From: Pseudomonas chlororaphis subsp. piscium
GTDB taxonomy: Bacteria > Pseudomonadota > Gammaproteobacteria > Pseudomonadales > Pseudomonadaceae
Length of the DNA stretch: 64,000 nt
NCBI RefSeq assembly: GCF_003850345.1
Contig: NZ_CP027707.1
Span: forward strand, 6,563,001 to 6,627,000
Direction of reading: 5' to 3'
The notes beneath the pieces were generated by a model. It ran no database searches and was not told the DNA's origin. It saw only the letters and a program-made list of their open reading frames with translations. Position 1 is the first letter of the stretch; each line of letters starts with the position of its first letter. A program made the position numbers and the translations under genes. This document shows positions 23,830-33,571 of this stretch, piece by piece.

Positions 23830-26800
23830 GGGGTCTGCTCCACTGGGCGATGCTCTCCAGCAGCACCGACTCCTGGTAAGGCTTGCCGAGGTAATCGTTG
23901 ACGCCGATGGCCATGGCCCGGTCGCGGTGTTTCTGGCCGGTGCGCGAGGTGATCATGATGATCGGCAGCTGTTGCAGGCGCGGGTCGGCGCGCACCTGCA
24001 TCGCCACCTCGAAGCCGTCCATGCGCGGCATTTCGATGTCCAGCAGCATCAGGTCCGGGGTGTGCTCCTGCAGCAGCGCCATGGCGTCGACTCCATCCTT
24101 GGCAGTCAGCACGTTCATGCCGTGGCGTTCCAGCAGGCGGCTGGTGACCTTGCGCACCGTCACCGAGTCGTCGACCACCAGCACCAGCCTCGGCCGCAGC
24201 GGCTCGACCTCGGCAATCACTTCATCACCGGCCGCCATGCGCGGCATCGGCAAACGCGTTTGCAGGGCGCGGATATGTGCCAGCAGATCGAGAATCAGCA
24301 CCACCCGGCCATCGCCGAGGATGGTCGCGCCGGACAGACCCTGCACCGCCGCGAACTGCGGCCCCAGGCTCTTGACCACGATTTCCCGGGTGCCGGCCAT
24401 GGCGTCCACCTGCACGGCGATCCGGTGTTCGTTGTAATGCACCAGCAGTACCGGCAGCGGCAGGCTCTGCCCCAGCAGTTTCGGCCGGGCCACGGTGTGC
24501 AGCAGCTCGCCGAGGTAACACAGCTCATAACGCTGACCGGCGTATTGGTAATGGGGCGAGTCGAGCTGGTAGTAGCTTTCCAGTTCGTGGGGCAGCACCC
24601 GGACGATGCCCTCGATGGTGTTCAGCGGGATCGCGTACTGCTCCTCCAGGCACTGCACCATCAGCGCCCGGTTGACCGACAGGGTGAACGGCAGGCGAAT
24701 GCGAAAATGCACGCCCTGCCCCGGGATCGAGTCGATGGTCATCGAACCGCCGAGCTGGCGCACCTCTTCATGGACCACGTCCATGCCCACACCGCGCCCG
24801 GAAATCTGGGTGATTTTCTCCGCAGTGGAAAACCCCGGCTGCATGATGAATTGCAGCACGTCGCGGTCGCTGATCTCGACATGGGGGGCGAGCAGGCCAC
24901 GCTTGATCGCCTTGCGCCGCACCGCTTCCAGCGGCACCCCGGCGCCGTCGTCGCGCATGTCGAAGACGATATCGCCGCCTTCGTGGGACAGGTCCAGGGT
25001 GATCCGCCCCTGTTCCGGCTTGCCCGCGGCGCGGCGCACCTCGGCGGACTCCAGGCCATGGTCGACGGCATTGCGCAGCATGTGTTCCAGGGGCGCGACC
25101 ATGCGTTCCAGCACGTTGCGGTCCATCTCGCCCTCGGCATTGCCGACGCTGAACGACACGTCCTTGCCCAGCTCCTCGGCCACCTGGCGGACGATGCGCT
25201 TGAGCCGCGGCACCAGGCGCTCGAACGGCACCATGCGCGTGCGCATCAGACCTTCCTGCAGCTCGGTATTGACCCGCCCCTGCTGCTGCAACAGGTTTTC
25301 CGCGTCCTGGTTGCGCCGGTCGAGGGTTTCCTTGAGGTCGAGCAAGTCGGACGCCGACTCGAACAAGGCCCGCGACAGTTGCTGCAACTGCGAATGGCGG
25401 TCCATCTCCAGCGGGTCGAACTCTTCGTAGCCCAGGCGCTCAGCCTCGACCTGCTGGCGGCTGAGGATCCGCCCCTGGGTTTCGGTGTCCAGGCGGCGCA
25501 ACTGGTCGCGAATACGCTCGATGGTGGTTTCCATTTCGCTCAGGGCCACCCGCGCATCGTTGACCTGCTGCTCGATGCGCCCCCGGAAGATCGAGGTTTC
25601 CCCGGCCAGGTTGACCAGATCATCGAGCAGCTCGGCCGAGACCTTGACCATATCCCCGGCCACCGCGGCTTCCGCCGGCACCACTGGCGGTTCGGGTTTG
25701 CTCGGGGGGCTAAGGTCGGGCAGCAACAGAGGCGGCGCTTCGGCCTGGGTCGGATGGGTGAAGCCGCGAATCGCCTCGATCAGGCTGTCGGCTGGCTTGA
25801 TCGGTTGTTCGGCACGGGCGGCGTCGAGCATCTGCGCCAGGCGGTCCTGGCTTTTTTGCAACAGGCCGAACAGCGCCGGCGTGGGTTGCAGCAGGCCCGC
25901 GGACAGGCCTTCGTAGAGAAACTCCAGTTCATGGGCCAAGTCGCCGATCGGCGCGATCTCCACCATGCGCGCGCCACCCTTGAGGGTGTGCAGGTCACGC
26001 AGCAGGGTTTCCACTTCCTGGCGGCTGGCCGGTTCGGCCTGCCAGCGCGTCAGCGCCGCCCCCGAACTGTCGAGGATGTCGAAACCTTCTTCGAGGAAAA
26101 TCTCCAGCAGCTCCGGATCGTGGGCCGCCGAATCGTCAGCCACCGCGGCCTCGGGCACCTCGCTGGTGACCCCGCTGCGCTGGCGAAAGCTGCGGATCGC
26201 TTCGATCAGCGCCTTGGGATCACTCAGCGTTTGCTGCGCCTGCAACTGCTGCAACAGCAGCGCCAGTTGCTCATGGCTGCGGCGCAGCAGGTCGGCCAGG
26301 GCCTCGCCATGCTGGTAACGGCGGTCCACCAGGCCTTCGTAGAGGTTTTCCAGTTCCTGGGCCAGGTCGCCCACCGGGCCGACTTCGGCCATGCGCGCGC
26401 CGCCCTTGAGGGTGTGCAGGTCGCGTTGCAGGGAAGACAGCGGCGCGCCGTTGTCCGGGTCGGCCAGCCAGCGCTGCAAGGCCTGGCCGGCGCTGTCGAG
26501 AATATCCACCGCCTCTTCGAGGAAGATCGCCACGATTTCATCGTCCGGGCCCTCCACCTCGATCGGCGCCTGCTGCTCCATCTCGGCGGTGGCGCTGGCC
26601 AGGTCGGTGATGCTCAGGGTGCGGCTGCCGTCGCTGCGAATCAGGCCCATGGCCGACGGGTCGAGGCTCTCCTCGAGCAGTTCGCGCAAGGCCCGGACCA
26701 TGGCCGGTTGCGGGCTGACTTCCTGGCCGGCAGCCAGTTCGTCGAGCATGTTGATCAGGGCTTCGTGGGCGTTTTCCGCCTCATGGAAAAACCGCTCGCC

Positions 26801-29776
26801 CACCGCCAGGCTGCTTTCTTCCACGGCGCCGTACAGGTCCAGCAGCGCTTCGCACAGCTCGTCCATCGGCTGCAGGTCCGCCAGGTGCGCGCCTTCGCCG
26901 AGGGTGGTCAGTTCGTCCAGCAGCGCACTGAGTTCCTGGCGCTCGCCCGGGTGCTGCTGCCAGCGGCGCAGCAGGTTTTCGGCATCCAGCAGGATGTCCA
27001 TGCCCTGGGCCAGGAAGCTGCTGATCAATTGCGCGTCGCGCTTGACCCGCAGCCCGGTATTGGGCGCGCTGAGCAGGCTTTCCAGGCGCTCGGCGGTCAG
27101 CGCCTTGACCCGTTCGATCAGGTCGGCGGCACCTTCGATGGGCACCAGCGGATCGCTGCCCAGCTGTTGCAGGCCACGGCGAAACAGGCCTTCGGCTTCC
27201 AGCAGCAGCTCGACTTCGTCCAGGTCCAGGGCCATCAGGTGCGCGCGATACTCCCGGGCCAGCAGGTCCAGCGGCGCCGCCAGCTCGGCGATCGGCAGCA
27301 CGCCGGCCATATAGGCGCTGCCCTTGAGGGTGTGCAGGGCACGCTGCAATTCGTCGCTGGCCTGCAAGGGCAAGTGCTCGGCAGCCTGATCGAGAAAACG
27401 CTTGATGCTCTCCAGATGGGTTTCGGCCTCGTTGCGGAAGATCTCCAGCAACTGCGGATCGAGCCCGTCTTCCAGCCCGTCTACCGACGCCGTGTCGCCC
27501 TTGGCCAGGGCGTGCGCCCGGGCAGCCAGGCGGTCGACATCGTCGCGCTGGCGCTGGGCCTGGGCGGCGAACTCGGCGACCAGCTCCGGCAGCAGCTGCA
27601 ATACCTCTTCGAGCAGTTGCCGCACCTGCGGCCCCGGCTCCACGCTGTGTTCCAGGACGCGGTTGAGCAGGTTTTCCACGGCCCAGGCCAGTTCGCCCAG
27701 CACCAGTGCGCGAACCATTCGCCCGCTGCCCTTGAGGGTGTGGAAGGCTCGGCGCAGCTCGCCCAGCGCCGCCTTGCCGTGAGGGTCGGCGGCCCAGCGC
27801 GGCAGGTACTCGCGCAGCACGTCGAGCACTTCGTCGGTCTCTTCGAGGAAGACTTCACGCAGCTCGTCGTCCACCGGCGCTTCATCGCCCGGCGGCGGCA
27901 ACAGGCTGCCCGGCGTATCCAGCGCCGGCGGGTTGAGCGCCGAGACCGGGCTGGCCAGCACATCGGCCAGGGACTGCACCACTTCCGGGCTGTCCAGCTC
28001 CTGCAGGTCCTGCATCACCAGGGCCTCGTTGGGGCTGAGCACATCGCTGAGCAGCGGCACCTGTTCGCTCGCTAGCAACTCGTCCGGTGCCTGCTTTTGT
28101 GGCACATAGCCCAGCGCCGCCAGGCCCTGCTCGGCCACGTCGAGAATCTTTTCCCCCGGCGCCTGGTGATCGTCGCTCAGGCGCTCCAGGTAATACTCGA
28201 TGCTGGTGATCACGTCGGCCAGATTGTCCAACTGCTGCCAGCCGGGCTGGCACGGGTCCAGCAGCAGGTGTTCACGCACGAAGCCGATGCAGGCCTGCAA
28301 AAGACCCGCCGCCCGGCTCAGGGGGATCATCGCCAAAGCGCCACGCACCTGGGTCAGCAGCTCCGGCAGCGCCTGCAAGTGCTCGCGGTCCCAACCGGCG
28401 TCGATGTAGTCGACGATCAGGTCCTTGGCCTGCTGCAGGCAGATCCGCGCCTCCTTGATCACCAGTTGGTGGATCTGGGTCAGGTCGGTGGTCGGCAGGC
28501 GGCTTTCTTCGCGGCTCTCGGGCTCGGCCGGGCCGATCATCCCGGCCAGCGTCGCCTCGACATACAGCAGGGCCCCGGCCACATCCATCAGCACCGCGTC
28601 ATTCGGTTCGCGCTGGCCCTGGGCCAGGCTCAGCAGCACCGCCAGCTGGTCGATGATGACCTTGCGCGGCTGGCCGAAACCCAGCACCGCCAGGGTGTCG
28701 GCAATCTGCCGCAAGGGCGCCAGCAGGCTGTCCAGGTCCGACGCGTGCTGGCGGTCGCTGCGCACGAACAGGTCCAGGCGTTCCTTGACCCGCACCAGCT
28801 CCTCGCACAGGGCCGACAGCACCGAGCGCATGGCATCGCGGTCCGGGCCGGCCATGCGGGCCCGCTCCTGGTCGACCAGCGCAGTGTCGGGCAAAGCGTC
28901 ATCGAGTCCGTAAGCGTCTTTCATGGTCTGCATCTGCGCGGTGGGATAGCGGGCCTTGGCGATGTAAAACAGCAGGCTTTTCAGCAGTTCGTCGGGGGCC
29001 GGCTGGTTGATCCCGACGATGCCTTGTTCATAGAGGCGCTTGAGTTCGCGGTCGGCATCCTTGAGCAGGCTGCGCACCGCCGGGCTGTTGGCGATCGCCC
29101 CACTGCCCATGCCTTCCACCAGGGCCAGGGCGATCTGCCACAAGGGCCCCAGCGGGGCGTTCTGGCACAACACCTGGAGGCGTTCGAAGACCTTGGCCAT
29201 GTAGCCCAGGCTGTTTTTCACATCCTGTTCGCGCAGCAGGTCGACCAGCGCGGTTTGCAGCATGTGCCGCAACTTGCGCAGCAGGATGGTCAGGTCGGGG
29301 GGCGCCAGGCGGTTCAGCGTCACCTCGTCCAGGGCCGGCAGGTCCGGCAGTTGCGGGCTGAACAGGCTGGTTTCGCTCAGCAGGCCTTCGCCCCGGGCGC
29401 TGCGCAGGTCGTTGAGCAACGGCAAGACCACCAGCGGCAGGTCGCGGCGCGCGCTTTGCACCCGGTCGAGGTACTGCGGTAACTGGCTGATGGCTTGGCG
29501 CAGCAGGTAGATCGCCTCGTCGCGCTGAGCCACGCGGTACTCGCGCAGGGCCAGGGTCAGGGCTTCCATTTCTTCGGCGAGCAGCGCCGCGCCATAGAAC
29601 TCGACCATCTGCAGGCTGCCGTGGACCTGGTGGATGCAGTCCAGGCACTGGTCGAGGGCTTCCACCGCCTGCGGCTCGTCGACCAGATGATCGAGCGCCT
29701 GGTGGGCCTGCTTCAGCGTTTCGGCAATTTCGCCCTTGACCCATTCCAGGGCCACATAGTCGTGCCGATCACCCAT
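23822..29776 (-). CDS. chpA: Hybrid histidine kinase/response regulator ChpA of the Pil-Chp system
   Basis: A 1984-residue CheA-type kinase controlling type IV pilus activity. Hpt-like domains carry phospho-acceptor motifs FHTLKGSGRMV (about residue 677), LHTLKGSAYMAG (815), LHTLKGGARMAEV (1120) and LHTLKGGARMVEI (1262); the N-terminal domain has only a degenerate HQVHGSLQMV. Then come the dimerisation and ATPase domains (N-box RNAVDHGLESAEVR, G-box GRGVGMDVV), a CheW domain and a C-terminal receiver (LVLVVDDSVTVRK, MLLDIEMPRMDGFEV) from about 1860. It is shorter than the P. aeruginosa protein (about 2480 by recall), mainly in the Hpt array. The start MGDRHDYVALEWVKGEIAE matches homologues; ATGs up to 15 bases upstream are less likely. 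Confidence 0.93.
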   Translation of the reverse strand: MGDRHDYVALEWVKGEIAETLKQAHQALDHLVDEPQAVEALDQCLDCIHQVHGSLQMVEFYGAALLAEEMEALTLALREYRVAQRDEAIYLLRQAISQLPQYLDRVQSARRDLPLVVLPLLNDLRSARGEGLLSETSLFSPQLPDLPALDEVTLNRLAPPDLTILLRKLRHMLQTALVDLLREQDVKNSLGYMAKVFERLQVLCQNAPLGPLWQIALALVEGMGSGAIANSPAVRSLLKDADRELKRLYEQGIVGINQPAPDELLKSLLFYIAKARYPTAQMQTMKDAYGLDDALPDTALVDQERARMAGPDRDAMRSVLSALCEELVRVKERLDLFVRSDRQHASDLDSLLAPLRQIADTLAVLGFGQPRKVIIDQLAVLLSLAQGQREPNDAVLMDVAGALLYVEATLAGMIGPAEPESREESRLPTTDLTQIHQLVIKEARICLQQAKDLIVDYIDAGWDREHLQALPELLTQVRGALAMIPLSRAAGLLQACIGFVREHLLLDPCQPGWQQLDNLADVITSIEYYLERLSDDHQAPGEKILDVAEQGLAALGYVPQKQAPDELLASEQVPLLSDVLSPNEALVMQDLQELDSPEVVQSLADVLASPVSALNPPALDTPGSLLPPPGDEAPVDDELREVFLEETDEVLDVLREYLPRWAADPHGKAALGELRRAFHTLKGSGRMVRALVLGELAWAVENLLNRVLEHSVEPGPQVRQLLEEVLQLLPELVAEFAAQAQRQRDDVDRLAARAHALAKGDTASVDGLEDGLDPQLLEIFRNEAETHLESIKRFLDQAAEHLPLQASDELQRALHTLKGSAYMAGVLPIAELAAPLDLLAREYRAHLMALDLDEVELLLEAEGLFRRGLQQLGSDPLVPIEGAADLIERVKALTAERLESLLSAPNTGLRVKRDAQLISSFLAQGMDILLDAENLLRRWQQHPGERQELSALLDELTTLGEGAHLADLQPMDELCEALLDLYGAVEESSLAVGERFFHEAENAHEALINMLDELAAGQEVSPQPAMVRALRELLEESLDPSAMGLIRSDGSRTLSITDLASATAEMEQQAPIEVEGPDDEIVAIFLEEAVDILDSAGQALQRWLADPDNGAPLSSLQRDLHTLKGGARMAEVGPVGDLAQELENLYEGLVDRRYQHGEALADLLRRSHEQLALLLQQLQAQQTLSDPKALIEAIRSFRQRSGVTSEVPEAAVADDSAAHDPELLEIFLEEGFDILDSSGAALTRWQAEPASRQEVETLLRDLHTLKGGARMVEIAPIGDLAHELEFLYEGLSAGLLQPTPALFGLLQKSQDRLAQMLDAARAEQPIKPADSLIEAIRGFTHPTQAEAPPLLLPDLSPPSKPEPPVVPAEAAVAGDMVKVSAELLDDLVNLAGETSIFRGRIEQQVNDARVALSEMETTIERIRDQLRRLDTETQGRILSRQQVEAERLGYEEFDPLEMDRHSQLQQLSRALFESASDLLDLKETLDRRNQDAENLLQQQGRVNTELQEGLMRTRMVPFERLVPRLKRIVRQVAEELGKDVSFSVGNAEGEMDRNVLERMVAPLEHMLRNAVDHGLESAEVRRAAGKPEQGRITLDLSHEGGDIVFDMRDDGAGVPLEAVRRKAIKRGLLAPHVEISDRDVLQFIMQPGFSTAEKITQISGRGVGMDVVHEEVRQLGGSMTIDSIPGQGVHFRIRLPFTLSVNRALMVQCLEEQYAIPLNTIEGIVRVLPHELESYYQLDSPHYQYAGQRYELCYLGELLHTVARPKLLGQSLPLPVLLVHYNEHRIAVQVDAMAGTREIVVKSLGPQFAAVQGLSGATILGDGRVVLILDLLAHIRALQTRLPMPRMAAGDEVIAEVEPLRPRLVLVVDDSVTVRKVTSRLLERHGMNVLTAKDGVDAMALLQEHTPDLMLLDIEMPRMDGFEVAMQVRADPRLQQLPIIMITSRTGQKHRDRAMAIGVNDYLGKPYQESVLLESIAQWSRPHA

Positions 29777-29806
29777 TACCATTCCCATCAAAGTCGTGCT
29801 CCGGCC

Positions 29807-31870
29807 TCAGCGGTTTTCCCGCGGCGTCTGCTCGCGACTGGCCGGCAAGGTGAAACCGGACACCGAGCGCCGCAGCTGGCTGGCCATTTTCGCCAGGTTG
29901 CCGATGCTTTCGGCCGTCGCGGTCGAGCCGGACGAAGTCTGTGAAGTAATCTGCTGGATCACGTTCATGGTCAAGGATATCTGTCCGGCCGACGAAGTCT
30001 GCTGCTGGGCGGCATTGGAGATGCTCTGGATCAGCGCCGCCAGGGTCTTGGAGACGCCTTCGATTTCTTCCAGGGCCACCCCGGCATCCTGCGCCAGCCG
30101 GGCGCCACGCACCACTTCCGAGGTGGTCTGCTCCATGGAGATCACCGCCTCGTTGGTGTCGGTCTGGATCGCCCGCACCAGGGTCTCGATCTGCCGGGTC
30201 GCCGCCGAAGAACGCTCCGCCAGGCGCTGCACCTCATCGGCCACCACCGCGAACCCGCGCCCGGCATCCCCGGCCATGGAGGCCTGGATCGCCGCGTTGA
30301 GCGCGAGGATGTTGGTCTGGTCGGCAATGTCATCGATCAGGCTGACAATGTCGCCAATTTCCTGGGAAGACTCGCCCAGGCGCTTGATCCGCTTGGCGGT
30401 GTCCTGGATCTGCTCGCGAATGTTGTCCATGCCATGAATGGTGTTGTGCACCACCTCGTTGCCCTTGTTGGCGATCTCCACCGAACGCTCGGCCACCGCC
30501 GAGGACTCGGCGGCGTTGGCCGACACCTGGTCGATGGACTGGGCCATTTCGTTGATCGCGGTGGAGGCTTCGGAAATCTGCTGGGCCTGATGCTCCGAGG
30601 CTTCGGCCAGTTGCATCGCGGTGGCCTGGGTTTCCTGCACCGCGCCGGCGACCTGGCCGGCGGTGAGGTTGATGGTCGCCACCAGGTCGCGCAACTGGTC
30701 CACGGAATAGTTGATCGAGTCGGCGATGGTGCCGGTGAAGTCCTCGGTCACCGAGGCGGTCACGGTGAGGTCGCCGTCGGCCAGGTCCTCGATCTCGTCC
30801 AGCAGACGCATGATCGCGTTCTGGTTGCGTTCGTTCTTCTCGGCGGTCTCGTGCAGCTGGCGATTGGTTTCACGCACCATCACCATGCCGATCAGGATGA
30901 TCGAGGCCAGCGCCGCCAAACCCAGGACATAGCCGCCGATGGTGTCCAGCGAACGGCCGCCAGCCAGGTTCTCGAAGCCGACAGCCAGGTGCGAGGCTTC
31001 ATCGAGCAGGGTCTGCGACAGGCTGAAGATATTGCTCGCCGATTCGCGGACCTGGAACAGTTCAGGAGAGGTTTCGAGGATTTCGTCCACCGAGCCGGAG
31101 ACGAACTGGAACAGCTCGCTGATCTCGGTCAGGCGCGCCCGCGCATCGCGGTCCTCGACCTGGCTGATCTTCAGGGTCGGGTTGCCCTGGAGCATGCCGC
31201 TCAGCACCTGGCCGAAGCGCGCCGCGTCACGGCCAAAGGCGTCGGCGGCCTGCACCGCGTTCTCGTCGCCGGCCAGCACGGTATTTACCGCGCCGAGAAT
31301 GCGCTCGGCGAGCAGCGACTGGCGCTGCGCCATGGCCACCTGGGCGGCTGGAGCGCCGCGTTGCAGGAGGATTTCCACGACCTTTTCATACTCGACCTGC
31401 AGCTGCGGCACGGTTTCCGCCAGGGTCGCGGCTACTTGATGCAAGGACAGCACGGTCTGTTCGCTGGCCAGGATCGCGTCGGCGTTGTGCAGCAGCTTGT
31501 CCCAGTCCTGCTGCACCGCGTGCATTTCCTTGCGCACCGCCACGGGCGCGGCGGGCAGCCCGGTGGCCGGGTCGCCTTTTTTCAGGTAGCCCCAGCGCTG
31601 GGCGAAATCGTTGCGCGCATCGCCCAGCAGCTTGAAGGCCGCGGCCTTGCCCGCCGCGGCTTCCGTGGCGTTCTTGGCGATGCGCTGGGACAGCACCCGC
31701 AGCTCGCCGGCGTGGCCGATGTACTGCTTGTCGTAAGTGGCCTGGGTGTTGAGGTAAGCGAAGTTGGCGAACAGCAGCATGATGAACACGATCAGGGCGA
31801 TGAACAGCACGATGATCTGCGAGCGGCTGCGCGATCCTTCCATTGGCTTGCCTGGGTTGGCTTTTAGCAT
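29807..31870 (-). CDS. pilJ: Methyl-accepting chemotaxis protein PilJ
   Basis: A 687-residue chemoreceptor of the pilus chemosensory system. TM1 is at about residues 20-40 ([17 protein letters not shown]), a periplasmic sensing region with two PilJ-type four-helix modules follows, TM2 is near 310-330 ([18 protein letters not shown]), then a HAMP and the coiled-coil signalling domain with the hairpin tip [19 protein letters not shown]. It would pass surface-contact signals to ChpA via PilI. The ATG at 31870 is chosen over a GTG at 31876. The gene order pilJ-chpA lacks the pilK methyltransferase found in P. aeruginosa; the gap to chpA is only 30 bases. Confidence 0.93.
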   Translation of the reverse strand: MLKANPGKPMEGSRSRSQIIVLFIALIVFIMLLFANFAYLNTQATYDKQYIGHAGELRVLSQRIAKNATEAAAGKAAAFKLLGDARNDFAQRWGYLKKGDPATGLPAAPVAVRKEMHAVQQDWDKLLHNADAILASEQTVLSLHQVAATLAETVPQLQVEYEKVVEILLQRGAPAAQVAMAQRQSLLAERILGAVNTVLAGDENAVQAADAFGRDAARFGQVLSGMLQGNPTLKISQVEDRDARARLTEISELFQFVSGSVDEILETSPELFQVRESASNIFSLSQTLLDEASHLAVGFENLAGGRSLDTIGGYVLGLAALASIILIGMVMVRETNRQLHETAEKNERNQNAIMRLLDEIEDLADGDLTVTASVTEDFTGTIADSINYSVDQLRDLVATINLTAGQVAGAVQETQATAMQLAEASEHQAQQISEASTAINEMAQSIDQVSANAAESSAVAERSVEIANKGNEVVHNTIHGMDNIREQIQDTAKRIKRLGESSQEIGDIVSLIDDIADQTNILALNAAIQASMAGDAGRGFAVVADEVQRLAERSSAATRQIETLVRAIQTDTNEAVISMEQTTSEVVRGARLAQDAGVALEEIEGVSKTLAALIQSISNAAQQQTSSAGQISLTMNVIQQITSQTSSGSTATAESIGNLAKMASQLRRSVSGFTLPASREQTPRENR

Positions 31871-31967
31871 CTGCACACCTGAATTCCGGTTGTTCTGTTG
31901 CCCGCGATAAACATCACACGGTGAACCTGCAAAACCGCGTCATCCCTTTCGCGGGCACGCCTCGCGC

Positions 31968-32507
31968 CTACAGCGCCACATCCAGAAACCCCGGCGACTG
32001 CGCCAGGGCGAAGGGACTGAATACCCACCAGACCTGCTCGCAGGGGAAATACCCCCGCAGGTACGGCGTGATGGCGCCCTGTTCGCTACCGCTGGCAGCC
32101 GTCTTCAGGCTGCTCTGCTCGAAATGCTGCATGCCGGCCACCTCGTCCACCATCAAGCCGGCGAATACTTCCTTGTGCTCGACCACCAGCACCCGCCGCT
32201 GCTTGCGCAGCGCCGACAGCTCATGGCCGAAGAACCCGCACAGGTCCATGATCGGCAGCAGCCGTCCGCGCAGGTTGGCCACGCCCTTGACCCAGGGCTT
32301 GACCCCGGGCAGCAACGTATAACGGGGCTCGTGCAGGACTTCGCTGACTTCGCCCATCGGCGCCACATACCAATGCTCGCCGATACGAAAGCCGATACCG
32401 CTCCAGCCGTGCTGGCGGGTTTCCTGGGAAGGCAGGTCGGCCGCCAGCAGGCGGCAGCGCTGGTCGATCTCGAGCAGCAGTTCGAAGGCGGTTTGCGACT
32501 CGGCCAT
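31968..32507 (-). CDS. pilI: CheW-like adaptor PilI
   Basis: A 179-residue CheW-like scaffold that couples PilJ to ChpA. The motifs GFRIGEHWYVAPMGEVSEVL, GVANLRGRLLPIMDLCGFFG and VLVVEHKEVFAGLMVDEV are those of CheW folds. It lies 11 bases downstream of pilH, in the operon. The intergenic stretch towards pilJ (31871-31967) contains a degenerate REP-like sequence (CTTTCGCGGGCACGCCTCGC) running into the 3' end of this gene, so the last residues may have been altered by the repeat. Confidence 0.9.
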   Translation of the reverse strand: MAESQTAFELLLEIDQRCRLLAADLPSQETRQHGWSGIGFRIGEHWYVAPMGEVSEVLHEPRYTLLPGVKPWVKGVANLRGRLLPIMDLCGFFGHELSALRKQRRVLVVEHKEVFAGLMVDEVAGMQHFEQSSLKTAASGSEQGAITPYLRGYFPCEQVWWVFSPFALAQSPGFLDVAL

Positions 32508-32518
32508 GGCGCGGGCGG

Positions 32519-32884
32519 TCAGCCGGCCAGGACGTTGTTCAGGGTCTTGATCAGGGTGTCTTCGTCGACCGGCTTGGTCAGGTAATCCTTGGCGCCCTGG
32601 CGAGTGCCCCAGACCTTGTCGGTTTCCTGATCCTTGGTGGTGATGATGATCACCGGGATATGGCTGGTTTCCGCGTCCTTGGTCAACTGACGGGTGGCCT
32701 GGAAGCCATTGAGGCCGGGCATGACGATGTCCATCAAGACCGCGTCGGGTTTTTCCTGGCGCGCCAGGGCCACGCCGTCGGCGCCGTTTTCGGCCTTCAG
32801 GACTTCATGACCGTGCTTTTCCAGCATGCCGGTCAGTTTGTACATTTCAGTCGGCGAGTCATCGACGATCAGAATACGAGCCAT
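32519..32884 (-). CDS. pilH: Response regulator PilH
   Basis: A 121-residue single receiver domain, CheY-like. It has the acidic pair ILIVDDSPTE, the phospho-acceptor aspartate in AVLMDIVMPGLNGFQ, and the conserved lysine in AKDYLTKPVDEDTL. It is phosphorylated by ChpA, affects the PilT-side retraction or acts as a phosphate sink. The ATG at 32884 is preferred over 32896. It is 43 bases downstream of pilG and 11 bases upstream of pilI. Confidence 0.92.
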   Translation of the reverse strand: MARILIVDDSPTEMYKLTGMLEKHGHEVLKAENGADGVALARQEKPDAVLMDIVMPGLNGFQATRQLTKDAETSHIPVIIITTKDQETDKVWGTRQGAKDYLTKPVDEDTLIKTLNNVLAG

Positions 32885-32927
32885 GGTCTTCCCCATACGA
32901 ATAGGCGTGCGGCCCGCTGGCCGGACC

Positions 32928-33335
32928 TCAATGTGCTTGTTCTACTGCGGCGAACCCCGGCACATGGGCCTTGATCGCGCTCAGCAGCTCTTCCTTGCTG
33001 AAAGGCTTGGTCAAAAACTGGTCAGAGCCGACGATGCGACCCTTGGCCTTGTCGAACAGACCGTCCTTGGAGGACAGCATAATCACCGGCGTGGACTTGA
33101 ACGCGCTGTTGTTCTTGATCAGTGCGCAGGTCTGATAGCCATCGAGCCGCGGCATCATGATGTCGACGAAGATGATGTCCGGGTGATTGTCGGCGATCTT
33201 GGCCAGGGACTCGAAACCGTCGACCGCGGTGATGACTTCACAGCCGACATTCTTCAGCAGCGTTTCGGCCGTGCGGCGAATCGTCTTCGAATCATCGATC
33301 ACCATCACCTTGAGGGCGCTGGATTGCTGTTCCAT
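32928..33335 (-). CDS. pilG: Response regulator PilG
   Basis: A 135-residue CheY-like receiver. Motifs: VMVIDDSKTIRRTAE, the acceptor aspartate in IIFVDIMMPRLDGYQ and the lysine in QFLTKPFSKEELL. In P. aeruginosa it stimulates pilus extension and links surface sensing to cAMP signalling. It is the first gene of the operon, divergent from gshB with 236 bases between their starts. A start at 33335 gives the family's MEQQSSALKVMVIDDS; the extension to 33428 has no family support. Confidence 0.92.
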   Translation of the reverse strand: MEQQSSALKVMVIDDSKTIRRTAETLLKNVGCEVITAVDGFESLAKIADNHPDIIFVDIMMPRLDGYQTCALIKNNSAFKSTPVIMLSSKDGLFDKAKGRIVGSDQFLTKPFSKEELLSAIKAHVPGFAAVEQAH

Positions 33336-33571
33336 ATCTGCTCTACCATCGCCACAGTGAATCGATTTTCTGCCCGTACTGCTGGCCAATGCCTCAAGCC
33401 CTTGATGTTCAAGGCCTGAGCACGGCATGCGAGCCTTTTTAGCATACTCTCCCCATGCAATCTATCGGCCGACCGGCGCGGTGGTTTTTCCTTGACCGGG
33501 AACCGCCCGAGCGCCACTCTGACGCCACTTTTTCAAGCCATTGCGCCCACTAATTTTCGAGGAAACCGCCC

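Noticed and set aside
23828..28075. A 1415-codon open frame on the plus strand opposite chpA
   Set aside because: It is an antisense shadow caused by the high-GC codon bias of chpA; its translation is low-complexity His/Gln/Arg/Ala and has no domain. chpA itself shows clear CheA, Hpt and receiver motifs.
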